From Castanea sativa (taxonomy: Eukaryota; Streptophyta; Magnoliopsida; Fagales; Fagaceae): 64,000 nucleotides of DNA. Numbering within the stretch: position 1 is the stretch's first letter; each line of letters starts with the position of its first letter. The DNA lies in contig NC_134018.1 in the NCBI RefSeq assembly GCF_040712315.1, positions 49,043,335 to 49,107,334 of the forward strand, read 5' to 3'. A program made the translations under genes and the position numbers. Below the pieces are notes generated by a model. That model was not told where the DNA came from, searched no databases, and saw nothing but the letters and a program-made list of their open reading frames with translations. Shown here one piece after another: positions 34,635-47,609 of this stretch.

Positions 34635-35311
34635 CCTTCTATTGATATATATTCAGTTGACAAGTCTTATTATTTTTAAGGCGGAGGCCACTGTCTCCAG
34701 CAAAGGGCAGCAATGTCACTGACGGCTAGAGCTTGATCTTCTCTCTCTCTCTCTCGTGGCTGGGTGTTCACAATCGGTAGAAAAGAAATGAGTTTTTTTT
34801 TTTGTTGCCAAAGAGTTTTTTTAATTTGGTACCAGTTGTCAAAAAAGTTTCACACGTGTAATTTTAATTTGTAATTTTTTTAATTAAAAATATGCCAAAT
34901 TATTGTTCTATTAGCCACATAAGTAACACCATTAAAGGCAGTTAGTAAAATGACTTATATTACTTGTTTTGAAAACTTGAGGGACCAATTGTGCACGCTT
35001 CAAACTTGAGGGATCAATTGCGTACATAAGGTAAACTTGAGGGACCAATATTATAGTTTCGCCATTTTAAATAAAACCTAAACGATTGTGATTGACAATA
35101 AGGAAATACTATTGTGTATCTCTAGCTTAAAACTATAATGGGACCTTAATATATATATAATTCGATAACTGAAAAAGAGTAACTGGAATCTTGGACGTCT
35201 CTGTTAGAAATAGAAGGGATTCTACTTGTGCATTTTCCATTAAATAGCTTATTATAATAATTTTAACTTTTATCTTTCATCTCATCCAATGCCATTTGAT
35301 TTTGTCTTTAA

Positions 35312-36109
35312 GGATGTGTTTGGTTGGAGGTGGAATAAGGTGGATGGAAAATGATCGAGATAAAATAAGAGAGAAAATGAGTTTGTGTGTTGTTTGGTAA
35401 AGAGGGGGGAAAGAAATTTTTAGGTGGGGCCCGGTATTTTCCACTTAGGCCCACACAAAATTTGTCTCTCCAAAATGAAGAGAAAACAAGCATAAAAAGC
35501 TTGTTACTTGTCCAATTACCATATTGCCCTAAATTAAGTCTCACTTACACTCCTCTAGCACGTGAAATACATCTAATATCTCTCTCCCAATTGCTTCTCT
35601 TTTGTTTTGTTTTGTTTTGTTTTTTTTTTTGCATAGCCACAACCACATGAAACAATCAAAGTATCAAACAACATGTGCCGTTCCAATTTTTTTCTTTCTT
35701 TGCAAAAAATTTTCAAGCCACTAATATATCATATATAATAACAAAGAAAAATAATATAATGAGTAAAAAAATAATTAATATATTATATTATATTATATAT
35801 AATGTTATTTTATTAATTTTAATTATTAATAGTTAATATTTTCTTCTTCTTTAATGAGTATAAAGAAATTATATTTTACATATTATGTACTAAGGATATA
35901 ATAGTAAATTTATATATAAACTACATTTTCTATCATTCCACTTTTCTCCACAAAAAAAAAAAAAAAAAAGATTTCCATCACTCCATTTTTCCATCCCTCC
36001 AACCAAACACACATGGAGGGAAAACTAAATCTTTTCTATCCTCCTATTTTTTAATCCTCCTACCATTTTATATTCTTCAACTTTTTCATCATCTAAACCA
36101 AACAAACCC
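35312..36109. mobile_element. Tourist/PIF-like MITE, 798 bp, family T3
   Basis: Left end GGATGTGTTTGGTTGG and right end CCAAACAAACCC, flanked by TAA (35309-35311, 36110-36112). Inner arms are also complementary ('gtttggttggaggtgg' / 'ccctccaaccaaacac'). The interior is AT-rich with no transposase. Confidence 0.8.
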
Positions 36110-36231
36110 TAATAGACTTGCACAATTCAAGTCTTTATTTCCATGCCCCTTGTCTTATTAAGCATGAAAATATTATTTTATCCATCGTTCAATCCAACTT
36201 GCTATATAATTTATTATAAACCCTATATCTA

Positions 36232-36266
36232 ACTATCTTTTTTTTTTTTTTTTGATAATACTATCT
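36232..36266. mobile_element. Tiny poly-T insertion with target duplication
   Basis: 'actatct' (36232-36238) is followed by a T run and 'gataat', then 'actatct' again (36260-36266). This resembles a severely truncated retroposon tail. Confidence 0.35.
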
Positions 36267-37286
36267 AACATATCAGACATCAATTCTTGCTTCCCCTCTT
36301 TGCCACTCTATACTTTTTCATAAGCAATATTATCTTTATATCTAATAAGGCTTTTAGGAACACTTAAATTAACCATTGTCCTCTTTTCACTGCATATAAG
36401 GTTAATGCAATGTGTCATTAGTAACTAGTAAGAGATACCCCAAATTGTATTTGTATTAGATCCATCGCTAACAAGAAAACACAACATGTGATTATATAAT
36501 TCCAATTTTATATTTTCTTTTGAAATTTAATATTTGTCTGTTAATGAATTTATTGTTGGTTTTTGTATTTTATCTCCTCTTTGAATGAGCTTTAAAAAAA
36601 ATTTTGAATGTACCATTTTACTTTTACTCAATTTATTTTTTAACGGACCACAACTAGCCAGCTAAATCCCCTCTTCTCAAAAAAGAAGAAGAAAAGTATC
36701 GAATAAAAAAAAGAAAAAAAGAGCAAGCATAAATCTTTTCCTTAAAAAGGAAAAAGAAGAAAAAGAGGAATCTACGTTAGTGCAATATATCGAAGGTCAT
36801 ATAATTTAGCGAATAACGAGGCCCAATAGTAACAATCAGTTAAGCCCAATATCGCCTCATATCTTATCATTAATTTAATCTGGGTCCAAAAGAATCATAA
36901 ATAGTATTGATGTCAATGGACCGTGGCTCACAAAGATCGCAAGCCAGCAATGAGCATCTGGAACCGAAAAAAAAAAAAAAATCGGTAAGTTATTACAGTA
37001 TGTTAATACACCATGGCCGATTGAGATTTTTTTTTGAAAGAATAATTCTTTTTATTTATTAAAAAAAATAATCTGCATAAATTAATTGAATGAACATTCC
37101 GAAGATTCAATTCTCAGACTTTCAAAAGTCAGAAGCCTTTTTTAGCATTTGCAAGAAGCGACGAAATCAGATGGTCCCAAACGACACGTTAATGAATCAT
37201 GATGTTACCCAGAAATGAGTCCAATCCAGATGTCACCACAAATTAATATTATTCCATATTTTATTGTATTCTACATTTTCCGAAAA
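36267..37286. other. Intergenic DNA, nothing recognised
   Basis: AT-rich with A-rich runs near 36680-36770; no gene or bounded repeat seen. Confidence 0.4.
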
Positions 37287-37400
37287 ATATTATATCCACA
37301 ACATTTTTACAACAAATTCTAAATGCCATATTGTTACCGATTAATATTATATCCACAACATTTTTACAAAAAATTCTAAATGCTATATTGTTACTGATTG
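37287..37400. repeat. Tandem duplication, two copies of 57 bp
   Basis: 'atattatatccacaac' starts at 37287 and 37344, and each copy runs to 'ttgttac(c/t)gatt'. It abuts the MITE that starts at 37404. Confidence 0.85.
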
Positions 37401-37403
37401 TTA

Positions 37404-37674
37404 GGGTCTGTTTGGATAGAACTTATTGCTGAAAATTGAAAACTAAAAACTGAAAATACTGTAGTAAAATATTTTTTAAATGTGTGAATAGTATCGTGGG
37501 ATCTATTTTTAATGAAAAAGTTATTGAAAAGTAAAATTTGTGGGTCCGTAAATAGTGCACATGCACTGTTCACGGAAGACTTGGTCAACAACTCGGCTGG
37601 GATAAAAAAAAAGAAGAAGCTGAAAACGCGAAATGGGCAAACACAAAACGTAGACGCCGAATCCAAACCCATCC
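37404..37674. mobile_element. Tourist/PIF-like MITE, family T1, 271 bp
   Basis: Left GGGTCTGTTTGGATAG; right end (inverted) GGATGGGTTTGGATTCGG. Flanked by TTA (37401-37403, 37675-37677). The interior matches the copies at 5053 and 57102 ('tgtgggtccgtaaatagtgc', 'tgaaaacgcgaaat'). Confidence 0.8.
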
Positions 37675-37679
37675 TTATT

Positions 37680-40600
37680 GGATAAAAAAATAATCTCAAT
37701 AGTAAATTCAAATTTAAACCAATAACAACTAACCATTTATAATTTATTACGAAATTGGACAGAATTCCAAACAGGTAGGTAGTCAAAATTTATAAACTGC
37801 TAGCGTCGGTGCAGGTGCTACTATTATCAGTTGGGAGTGGGACTAGGCCTATATTTGCTGCGTCTTTTTCTTATATAGGTGTACAATTAGAAACCCTACC
37901 AGACAACTTTATGCCCCAATTTAATCATTAGAGCTTCTAAAATACCCACGTGAGTCACGCAACTGGCCAAGGCTGCTAGAGGCAAACCAGTCCTTCATTC
38001 TCTCGCTTAGTAAAGTACAGCTATACTTTTAAAAGGAACCTAAATTGAGTAAACAGAATTTATGCGAAAATTTAATCTTAATCAAACAGAGGCTCAAGAG
38101 AATAGGATTATAGACTGACAGTTCCTTTTTTGTTTTTTAGAGAGAAAGGTGGACAGCTATTTATGCAGCGACTAGTCACGTAGAAAAATCAAATATCTCA
38201 TTCACTCATACATAAATATGTTATACCGCTAATATTTATAAAAAAAATTAAATTAATAACACCACGTTCAAATCTTTATTTATTTAATTATTTTTTTATA
38301 AGATAGAAATTATAGTAAAGCTCATTTTTGAAACCCATCACACATTTACTTTTTTATTATGTAATGAATTATTTTTTAAATATGGCGTCAAATAACTTAT
38401 TTGCTACTCATCCACTTGACTGGACAGCTCTTACTTTGCCGTCAACGTTTCTAAAGTCTAGAGGGTGCAGGCGTGCAGCGACTGTGGTCAACAAGATACC
38501 AAGTACCTTAAGACTGAATCCGCACTATATATATATATGATATAACGAGTAAAATCTATATCCGTATACCCGATACTTCTTTCATTTATATAATTCAACG
38601 AGTTAACTAGTTGTTATTATAATGAAAAAAAAAAAAAAAAAGTGAAGATAATAACGAATTTATATTTCATCAATGTCCTCAACATTGCTCGATATGAAAT
38701 GATTGTGATTCGCTGAAAACTCAACCACTCACAAGTCATGTAGTAAAATGTCACCAGGGCTGTCAGCCATGAATAACGCTAGAATTGGGTTGTCATTATA
38801 TTAAAAAAAAGCATCGTGCATAACATAACACTACAAATTGATAAAAGAATTAATGAATTATCAAATCAAATCCTATTATATAATTAGTTTATTTTATAAG
38901 TTAAAGATCAGTAAAAAAAAATTGTAAAAGATTAGTCAATTTTAATTAGATCAATTTATAACACCCCAAACATTTGTCAATGTCAACACAAAACTCCTGA
39001 TCATTATCCCCAAGCTAGCTTGTAGCTTGTAGGTTTGGTCCAACTTGACCTCAAATTCTATCCACCGACTAAAGTCTAATGTCACCTCAAAGTCAAAACA
39101 GTCGGCACCAAATTTACCAAGACTTGCTACCGAGCTAGCAGGGAAGGCTTCGCTTCGGTCCACTGTTGCTATGCACTCAACAGGACACAGGACATGACAC
39201 GACAGTAACACGTAATCATTTTTGAACACGTTATTTTGAACATGGTTAATGTCCATGTCGTCCACACTGCAATGGCAGCAAGTCAAATCTGCTACCAGCA
39301 CATGTTCATTTGTCTGATATCTTTAGCATTACCAGTTTAAAACCACATGTATGCAGGTAAAATCATTTCCAGGGGTTGCTCTAGCAGCTGTTATTAACAT
39401 TGAGGGAAAGTAAACACACCTGAAACCATAAGAGAGATGTCCTTACTTGCAGCATCCCTCACTTTCTCCAGTCAATTTTTGGCTGTTTTGTCATGGCTTC
39501 CTCCACTCAATTTCAAAATTTTGGGTTGGTTTCTATCTATAATTGTCAACACTTGAAAAAATCATCCACATGCATACTCAAACTGGACAGGTACCATAAA
39601 CCCCCTAATCCCCCAGGCTATGGTCATCAAAATCTGCTCCAGGAAATTCCACACAAATCCCTGATCATATGCAAGCTCTAATCTTTAATTGGACCCTGTT
39701 TCCCCTGCAACTTCTATAAGTATTGTTACAATTATTTATTACTCTACTGTTATTAGCATCATTGCTACTACTACTCTACTACTAGAACAGATGAAGAAGA
39801 TGACTATAGGTAACAACTTCAACCTGGATGCTGAACCAAAAAAAGGAGCATGATAAGCTTATCTAAGTTCTGGACTTGGATAAAACATAGCACCAGTTCT
39901 ACATCATCCAAGACTTAATCAAAGGCCATTTGTTCAGCTGATGCACTCAATCAAATAAATCCATCCTCAATTATTCAAGCAACCCTTGCAAAGAAGGCCA
40001 ATATAACAATTCGGACATTCAAAGGGTTATTTAAAATCTCCAACCTATTCATTCCAACAGTCTTTAGTACCGCATGCTATACAAGGTACCAACAAACGTG
40101 GAGGATCAAAATTATGTAATACATTGACTGTGTTCTTCAACTTTAACAGATGAAACCCCTAGTACTTCCCACCAGCTAACTAACTTTGAAATAGACTCAC
40201 TGTCCAACAATTGTCAAGTGGAAGCACTCAGCAGGGCACCAACACAAACATAAGGCACTCACCTGTCTTTCCAGTGATAAACAGTCACACATGGAAGCTA
40301 TGAACGGAGCAGAAACAATGATGAAAAGTGCCCAAGAAGATTCAAGATTCTCTTTCTTGAGAGTAATCAACATAAAAACAACTAACCTCTTGTTGGAAGA
40401 TATTAGATAAGACTTGGAATGAGGTAAAAAGTGTGGTAGCTCCATCTCGCCAACCTAGCCAATAAGAACACTTTTGTTTCATAGACAATGTTTACATGGC
40501 CAGCCATCCATTCAAGAATTAGCTGAAGATATCAGAAGAGTCTACTCCAGGACGGAAGTAATCATCCATTGCCTTCAATTAAACTTGAACCAGATATAAG

Positions 40601-41306
40601 CTTAAAATTATATAGAAGCTGCATAAAAGCCTGCAAATTTCCTTTTTTCTATATTTAAACTGAAGTAGATCGCATAAGGGACTTCATAAGAGCTTCTGTG
40701 CCACGGCAGAAACTGCATCAATAGGCCCTTACATTTCTTTAAATGTTTACCTCCCTAAAAAGTTAAAGGATTTATTATTCATGTAACACGGAATGAGGAA
40801 TGTGAAGCAGCAGATCAAATAATAGGCAATTACTGACATTATTAATTAGTCCTAGATGGCTAAAACATTAAATTCTAATAGTTCCTTTCTGCATACCTGC
40901 TCTTGGCCACCAAGCACCGAAGTCAAGGGTAGAAGATACTTTATGAAACTCAAGGGTAATCTCCATTGAAGAAGTCACAGTAACACTTCCTTGATTTTTT
41001 TTATGCAGTAAATAACTCAGTAAATAAAACTGACACTGACCCTGGTGCCCAAAATAGTAGGAATCACTAATACAAGTTTCATGATGACTTAACCACAATG
41101 GTACCAGAAGAACCCAGCTATGTACATGAGGATCCAGTCCTGAACCAAACGTAGCCAAAATGCAAAGCCAGCATCATATGGTCCTGTCATAACTTGATTA
41201 CATCAGCAAACAGAACAGCAATCTCCTTTGTGCTTTGAGCAAATAAAATGTTCCTGATCACTGTAAATTGCCAACACTAGCTCTGTCTACAAGTCCCTAA
41301 CTCCAC
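37680..41306. other. Intergenic DNA and 3' region of the R/S/G-rich gene
   Basis: The part at 37680-38940 is AT-rich with a short A run at 38623-38641. From about 39000 to 41300 the base composition is more balanced and gene-like (3'UTR, noncoding transcript or old gene remains), but no reading frame longer than about 116 codons is present and none is recognisable. Minus-strand frames at 38951-39301 and 40868-41158 were considered and not called. Confidence 0.4.
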
Positions 41307-44300
41307 TTAAATTTCACATCTGAAATCCCTCTTTCTCTTTACTCTGGAGATCTCATCAAACCCAGCATCATGCCATGGTTGCCTGAAATTTGCTTCCTGC
41401 TCTTCAATACTTCTTGTTCTTCTAGGGGCATTTCCTGGCCGGTTCTTAATCCTGCGGTCAAACTCTCTATCCCTCAAGTTGCCTCTTTCATGGAACTCAG
41501 GATTGTCTTCTGGACAGAACCTAAAAGGCCTAGGCCCATCCTCTGAATTAAGATGGAAATTCTCACCATTAGCACCATTGTATGGCTGCCTAAATGAACG
41601 GACAGGTCCCCGTCTCTCACCAAACCTTCTTCTCTCATCACCATTTGGATCACCACCAAGCTCATGTCGAGCATGCATGGGCCCCCCGAAGAACTCATCA
41701 CCATCTGTCCTTTCCCGGGGATCTATATCATCAAATCTCCTGTTTCTGAGTAAAATCCGACCAGATGAGCTCCTATTGGGAATAACAGATCTCGGATGAC
41801 CATGGTCCCGTCCAGAATTTATATCCCTCAAATCATTAGATGGTCGGGACATATATGGTGGGGAGCCATTCCTTCTAACCATGATTTCTCCAGTGAAACA
41901 GGGGCGATCAGGAGACCTCATCCTCTCCACCCTGAAAATTGGAGATCGTCGATGAGGCAATTCTGGATGTCCACCATATCCATCTTGGGATCTTCTCCTC
42001 GGAGATGACCATTGAACAGGAGAACGAGATCTGGATCTCATTGGAGATTTTGAATGAATTCGTGGAAGACCCCTTCTCTGAACAGAAGAGAAGTTCCTAC
42101 CACCTCGGGCAAAATGAGCATCTACTCCCTCATATGCAGGTTGGGGGCGTGTGAACATCGGATCCATGTTATCATCAGGAAAAACGCTCATAAACTTCTC
42201 ACTATGCCTCAGCCCAACCACTTCAGAGCCATCTTCACTCATTCTTGGAACTCTGTGAATCATTACACCGCCACGTGCAGCAGGCCCATTTCTCCCTCCA
42301 GGAGACCGCCCTCTTGAGGGCATATGGCGAAACATTGCTCCCTCATCATCTAAATGCTTCCTCCCTCCCCGACCAGTACCAATAAAAGCACCATCAGGTG
42401 CAATATTATAACTGTTATATTCAAGGTCTGCATCAACAACAGCAGATGCATATTTATTTCTTGGGAAACGAAACTCTGATGGGCCATTATAAAATTCTGA
42501 AGCAAATTCACGGTCAGGATCCCAGTCCCTACGTAAGGGGTCTAACCTACCAGTAATCCTCCCTCTGCCACGCACAAAATTTAATCTAGAATTTCTGGGC
42601 GACTGATCTTGATGCCTCTCTCTTGAAAATTTGTGGGAACCATCTATGTATAATTCATCTCTGAAAAGAGTTTAAAGGTAGACAGATTAGATGATAATAG
42701 ATACAACTACCCTTATAAAGGAACTTTCAAAAACAACTAAAACATAGGAAATAGAATAATCACCTCCCTCGGGGATAAAATTTATCTCCCTCTAGTGGTA
42801 CATTGAGTAATCTCTCTCTTCCAGGTAGTGATGCCAATGACCTGTCTGAAATATATCTTGTTTTACCAGGAGGTGATACATTAGAAGCTCGAGACAAATT
42901 AATAATGCGGCTCCGATTACCACCACTATTAACATCTTTAGCTGCATCATCACCACTTGCAGATGCTTCCATCATTGTCTCATTCTCCTCCACTAAGTCA
43001 AAATTGTTAACATTGTCATCTAAACCCTGAGTAAAAGTAAAAGTAGAAGTAGTAGCTTGCATTCCTTCAGTGGTTCGCTCCAATGATAATTCTGCCTCCT
43101 GTTCCTCAGGGAAATCTGTACTGCCTGACTGATCAAGTGGATTTCTTCTAATGGCTGTAATAGGCCTCTTAAAGTCAGCTCCACTGGCTGGCTTTGCATC
43201 TGTCAATGATTCCTGCAAACATGTAAGATTAGCATCACCGTTATCATATACCTCCTTCAATGTGTCGACACAATCACTACTTTCTTTGTTGTTTGTTTCC
43301 CCAGGATCTTCTGTTTGAGCATCTTCTTCCTCAACATGGGATGAAGATGGATGATCATCACCATGCTGACCCACAATGTCCATCTTGTTATTATCAGAGT
43401 CACTGTGATCAACATGTTCAACTTCCTGTTTCTCACATATGGGATCCTCTACTGCAGTTTGCACTAGAGGTTCTCGGACCTCACCATCTTCATAATCTTC
43501 TTCTCCACCTTGTTCTGTATGCATAGCCTTAGGTAAAGGATGATTGCCATCCGACTCATAATCAGAACCATAAGAATCTTCTTCTAGCATATCAGCTGAT
43601 ATATTGATTTTTTCCTCATCACTTACACAACCTTCGCTTCCTCGCATATCAGGGGGCTGTTCATTCATGGATTTCAATCTGCACTGCTCAGGATCATCAG
43701 TATTTCCATCTTCAGCTCTTACAGTACCCATCATACAAGAAGTACTTGATTCTTTACCATCATTACCCACAGAGATAGCAGCTGTTTCTGAAGCAACCTG
43801 CTGCACCCTTTCACACGCTTCCTGAGGTACAACCTCCCCATTAATATGGGCCTCTTTAGTGTAGGTGGACTGTTCTACGTGGTTTCCAACATCTGTGGCT
43901 ATAGTCAATTCTGTTGAACAAGAAGGCTCTCCTGTGGGGCAGGACAACAGTGCACTTTCAGGGAATGCCATGGCAGAAGAATGATCACTCAAACCCAGTA
44001 GCACCTGTTTCTCTACTTGTCTAGATGTCCCCTCTAATGTATTGGGGGCTTCCACGTTACCCCTGTGAACTGGTTCCATTTTTATGGATGCAGGATCTAC
44101 TCTCATGGCGCTAATATTTGAAACCTTATCAAAAATGAACTGCTCAGCTAATTCACGCTTTACTGTCCTATTATCTAATAATCCAAGATTAGGGGCTATA
44201 GTTGTTCTATTCTCTAATTTGCTGCTCTCATCAAATGGTTCTGATTTCACAGTCCTATAATTAACCTTGTTCAAATTGCCAGGTGGTACCACTGATCTTT

Positions 44301-45515
44301 GCAAGATTATATTGGGGAAAATCCTGCCAGAATCTTCTTTGCTAGATAAGATGGAGGTTGGTTCTGGGCTTACCTGTTGCTGAAGACTAGAAGGACTAAG
44401 GCCTAAATGAAGAGGGTCTATGCCAAACAATCTTAGCTGTTGACTAGGCGGTTTGGACAAGGTCAATTTGGCTATGTTCTCACTGGCTAAAAGGCTCTTT
44501 TGTTTAGAAGGTATAACAATTCCAATCATCCCAGTTGTGCATAGCAAAGGTTTGATATCCTGTGTACCATCAGTAGTATTAAACCCACCAGCAGACACTT
44601 GACCTACTGCAGCTGCCTCACTTGCAGAACCTTCCCATGCATCCATTGTAGTATTCAGATCCCAGTTTGCCCTATTACCACATTGCTGTGCACCGTTTTT
44701 TGACTCAACCTCATCCTTTTTACACTGAATGCTGTTATTTCCCTTGCTTAAAGACAAATTCAGTGAACCAGGTTCTAAACTATCCTGACTCTGGCCTCTC
44801 GCATTACGGTTTTGACCTGTTAAAGCTGGAAAAACATGTTCCTTTAATCCTAATGTCAGATCAGTATTTCCCGCAACAGTAGGAATTTCAGCTTTACACT
44901 TCCCTTCAGCTTTTTCTTTGCTATATAACTCTTTCCCCAACTTAAGTACAAGTGCTTCATTTGGTGATGACTGCAACATTGATTTTCCCAAAGTTACCAG
45001 GCTTGCAGATTTTTCAGCTGCAATAAGCTTGTCTTTGCTTTCCATGTCAGCCAAGGAACCAGAGTGAATTCTGCCTGGTTCCTCAACTTTGACTATAGAG
45101 AAGTTGGGATTGCTTTGGACTACAGTAACACTCATAACATCAGAACTGCCTTTATATTCCTCAGATACAGGTTTGTTGTTTGCATCAGATATACCAGAAC
45201 TGGTTACAACACTAGCATTTGATATAGCTGACCCCTGAGAGGGGCTAGATTGTTCCTGCTTTAGCGAATCATTCTCTGCAGGAACCGCAGATGGTTCTTC
45301 AGGTGGAGGTGAAGGAGGACGGTACAATGGGAACCTCCTCTTCTTGATAGGAACACCTGCAATATAATCACTAGACTGCCGGGAAGTAGGTTTAACCCCA
45401 GTCTGCGAACAAAAGATTAGTTAATCACATACTCAAAACAACAAAAATTGCATCCCCCAGTTTAAGCAGAAACTTAGTACAGAAAATAAACCTCTTTGTT
45501 TCCAGATACAGGCAT
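41307..45515 (-). CDS. Large nuclear R/S/G-rich protein of unknown function, 3 coding exons
   Basis: Exons: 45492-45515 (MPVSGNKE), 42764-45402, 41307-42660, with GT-AG borders and matching phases, total 1338 residues. The start [13 protein letters not shown] leads to a probable nuclear localisation signal KKRRFP (28-33) and a PPSPPPEEP stretch. The middle 600 residues are acidic and Ser-rich with no known fold ([27 protein letters not shown]). From about residue 880 the protein turns basic, with [27 protein letters not shown] and many RGG, RGR and RSRSPVQWS motifs ([13 protein letters not shown]), suggesting RNA binding or a splicing-speckle location. I recognise it as a conserved plant protein without an established role; no enzyme motif is visible. 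Mostly disordered. Confidence 0.85.
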
Positions 45516-46990
45516 AGCTACAAGATTTGCGAAACTTATAATCCTTCTCTCTATCTTAACCCAAAAACAATTTCTTGCTTTAGATTGCTAAAGTTGCTTT
45601 CAATTCCTGCACGGCAATACACACAATTGCATCTGCCTGAAATTACCTGCAAACATAAATGCGAAAGCTACACTTTCATAAACTGGTCCAGAATGAACAC
45701 ACAATAGTCAAATTAAACAAACCCCATTACAACAAGAGCAGCGAAAATATAATTACAGATGAAATCCATAACTTAATTAATAAACCCAAGTTGTAGTTGT
45801 CACAGATAAAAGTTCAGTCACAACTTCTTGAACAAAAGCGATTAATTCTCAGTCAATGATCATAATCAAATCCGAAAAGATTTTCTTCTATAAGCAAAGT
45901 ATTATCACACAATAATTAAGTACAAATCCAGAAACGTCAAATTATTTCAACACATGATCTTATAGCAAAACACAAAGTGACTTGTAATCTAAAGCTATAC
46001 TCGCAGATCATCTAAAAATGAAAATCGAACACAGATCCACTTTTCAAAGCAAAAAAAAGAGAAACTAAATCCATAAAACACAAGTAAATTTCTTGGATTA
46101 AAAAAAATAGAGAGAGAATATACTTAGATCCATAAGACATGCTAAAAGATCCACTCTCTTAGGCCTTAACCTAAAAGCCTAAATAGAACAATTGCATCCA
46201 AAATTTAAGAATCGCTTTTCTCCAAAAATTTTCAAAAGAGAGAAAGTACACCCAAAAAAAAATCTATATTTCTTTGCAAAAAGAGAGATCCACAAATTTT
46301 CACCATCCGATTTCACAAATCAAACACCAAAATATAATAAATCATAAATACATATAGAAATACTTATATCAAATATTAAATAAATAAATAAATAAAACTT
46401 TCCCGGGAAAATATAACCCAAAAAAAAAAAAACTGAAATTAAAATTATTTTCAGAAAGTACCTGAAACTTAAGAATCGGTTTTTACCTGAAACTAGAATT
46501 TCCAAAGGAAACTCAAAACTATAAACTAAAGTTAAAAAATATATATATTTTCTACACAAACAAACACCATATTTCAAATCTACAAAATTTCACCACCCGA
46601 TTTCACAAATCAGGGTCCTAAATCAAGTAATAACAAATCTGACCTACAATATTTAAACAAACCAACAATAAATAAATTTAAAAAAAGTAGATCCGAAATA
46701 TTTTCTAGGAAATACCTGAGATTAGGAAAAATCAACACGCTAACGCTGACCCAGAAATAGGTTCACAATCGGAGCTAGCGAGAAATTACCTAAAGATAGA
46801 TAGAGAGAGAGAGAGAGAAGCGGTCGAGTTTTGGTTTGGTTTGGTCAAGCTCTGGAAACTACTTTTAGGAGAAGCGGTATGGTGTGAACGCCAAAAAAGA
46901 ACTAGAAAAGCAAAGCGAGAAAAAGGAAGAGAGAATCTAAACGAAAACCTAAAGCCTAACGTTTGTGCTTTGTAGCCTCTTGCGTGGTCG
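45516..46990 (-). other. 5'UTR with long intron(s) of the R/S/G-rich gene
   Basis: A CT-rich first exon is likely around 46791-46990 (GA repeat on the plus strand at 46805-46820), ending at ctttag|gtaatt. Between it and the ATG at 45515 the minus strand has five AG|GTA junctions: at about 46090-free positions 46789, 46715, 46487, 46461 and 45647. Several alternative leader exons, or stepwise removal of the intron, are possible. Inference from consensus only. Confidence 0.45.
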
Positions 46991-47493
46991 TTTCTACCTC
47001 TATGTTTTCTACCAATCTATATCTATAACTATAATTTCGGTGGTCTTTGTTCTTCTTTCTATTCTATACGGCACTAGTGCGTAGTATTATTGGTATTTTT
47101 TTTATTAATAATATTGACTTTTAAAACGTAAATTGAGGGGTATGGTGTGTCTTTTTAACGTCTGGGGCTCTCTGACTCTCGTCGAATAGTATTGTGACAC
47201 GTATATGTATCTCTGTCAGATTGGTACTGATCTTTTGAACTGTTTTCGTGCTGTCGTGTTCCTCAATTTGCCCACTACCTGCAAGGCCACTTTTAAATTC
47301 TTTTCTTGACTTTTGCTTTTTGGGAGTCTTGGGAGGTGATTTCTGCGAAGTTTCTGGCTTTTCCTTTCAATCACATTTTTGCTATTCTCTCTTTTTTCTT
47401 ATGCAATATTGTGATTTAGTCTCTTTAGTTTGTTGTAATTAATTAATGCCCATGAATGATGACACCGACACGATTGAATTTTTGTTCACAACT

Positions 47494-47609
47494 ACCACTC
47501 CACTCTCACCAACCAAAGAAAATTTATGTCCTATTAGTTTCTGGTAGCTGAGTACCACTCCACTACCAACCAAACAAAATAGTTGTCTATTTAGTTTCGG
47601 TAGCTTATT
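47494..47609. repeat. Imperfect 60-bp tandem duplication
   Basis: 'accactccactctcacca' at 47494 and 'accactccactaccaacc' at 47554, each followed by 'attagtttc(t)ggtagct'. Confidence 0.7.

Larger units (their letters stand above)
28609..35063. mobile_element. Mutator-like (MULE) TIR element, 6.5 kb, filled by nested insertions
   Basis: Terminal inverted repeats of about 210-225 bp: left 28609 to about 28835, right about 34853 to 35063. They start AGCGAAACTACAATATTGG and, inverted, GGCGAAACTATAATATTGG. The flanking 9-bp direct repeat ATTTTAAAT (28600-28608, 35064-35072) fits Mutator elements. The arms contain three 'cctcaagttt' / 'aaacttgaggga' blocks. The interior is not a MULE transposase but a LINE 3' half interrupted by a hAT element. 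The original unit was therefore probably a much shorter non-autonomous element. Confidence 0.85.

Noticed and set aside
38951..39301. 116-codon minus-strand frame
   Set aside because: No recognisable domain and no splice partners found; kept as unexplained intergenic sequence.
41479..44882. Plus-strand frames opposite the R/S/G-rich gene
   Set aside because: Antisense shadows of a long coding exon with biased composition.
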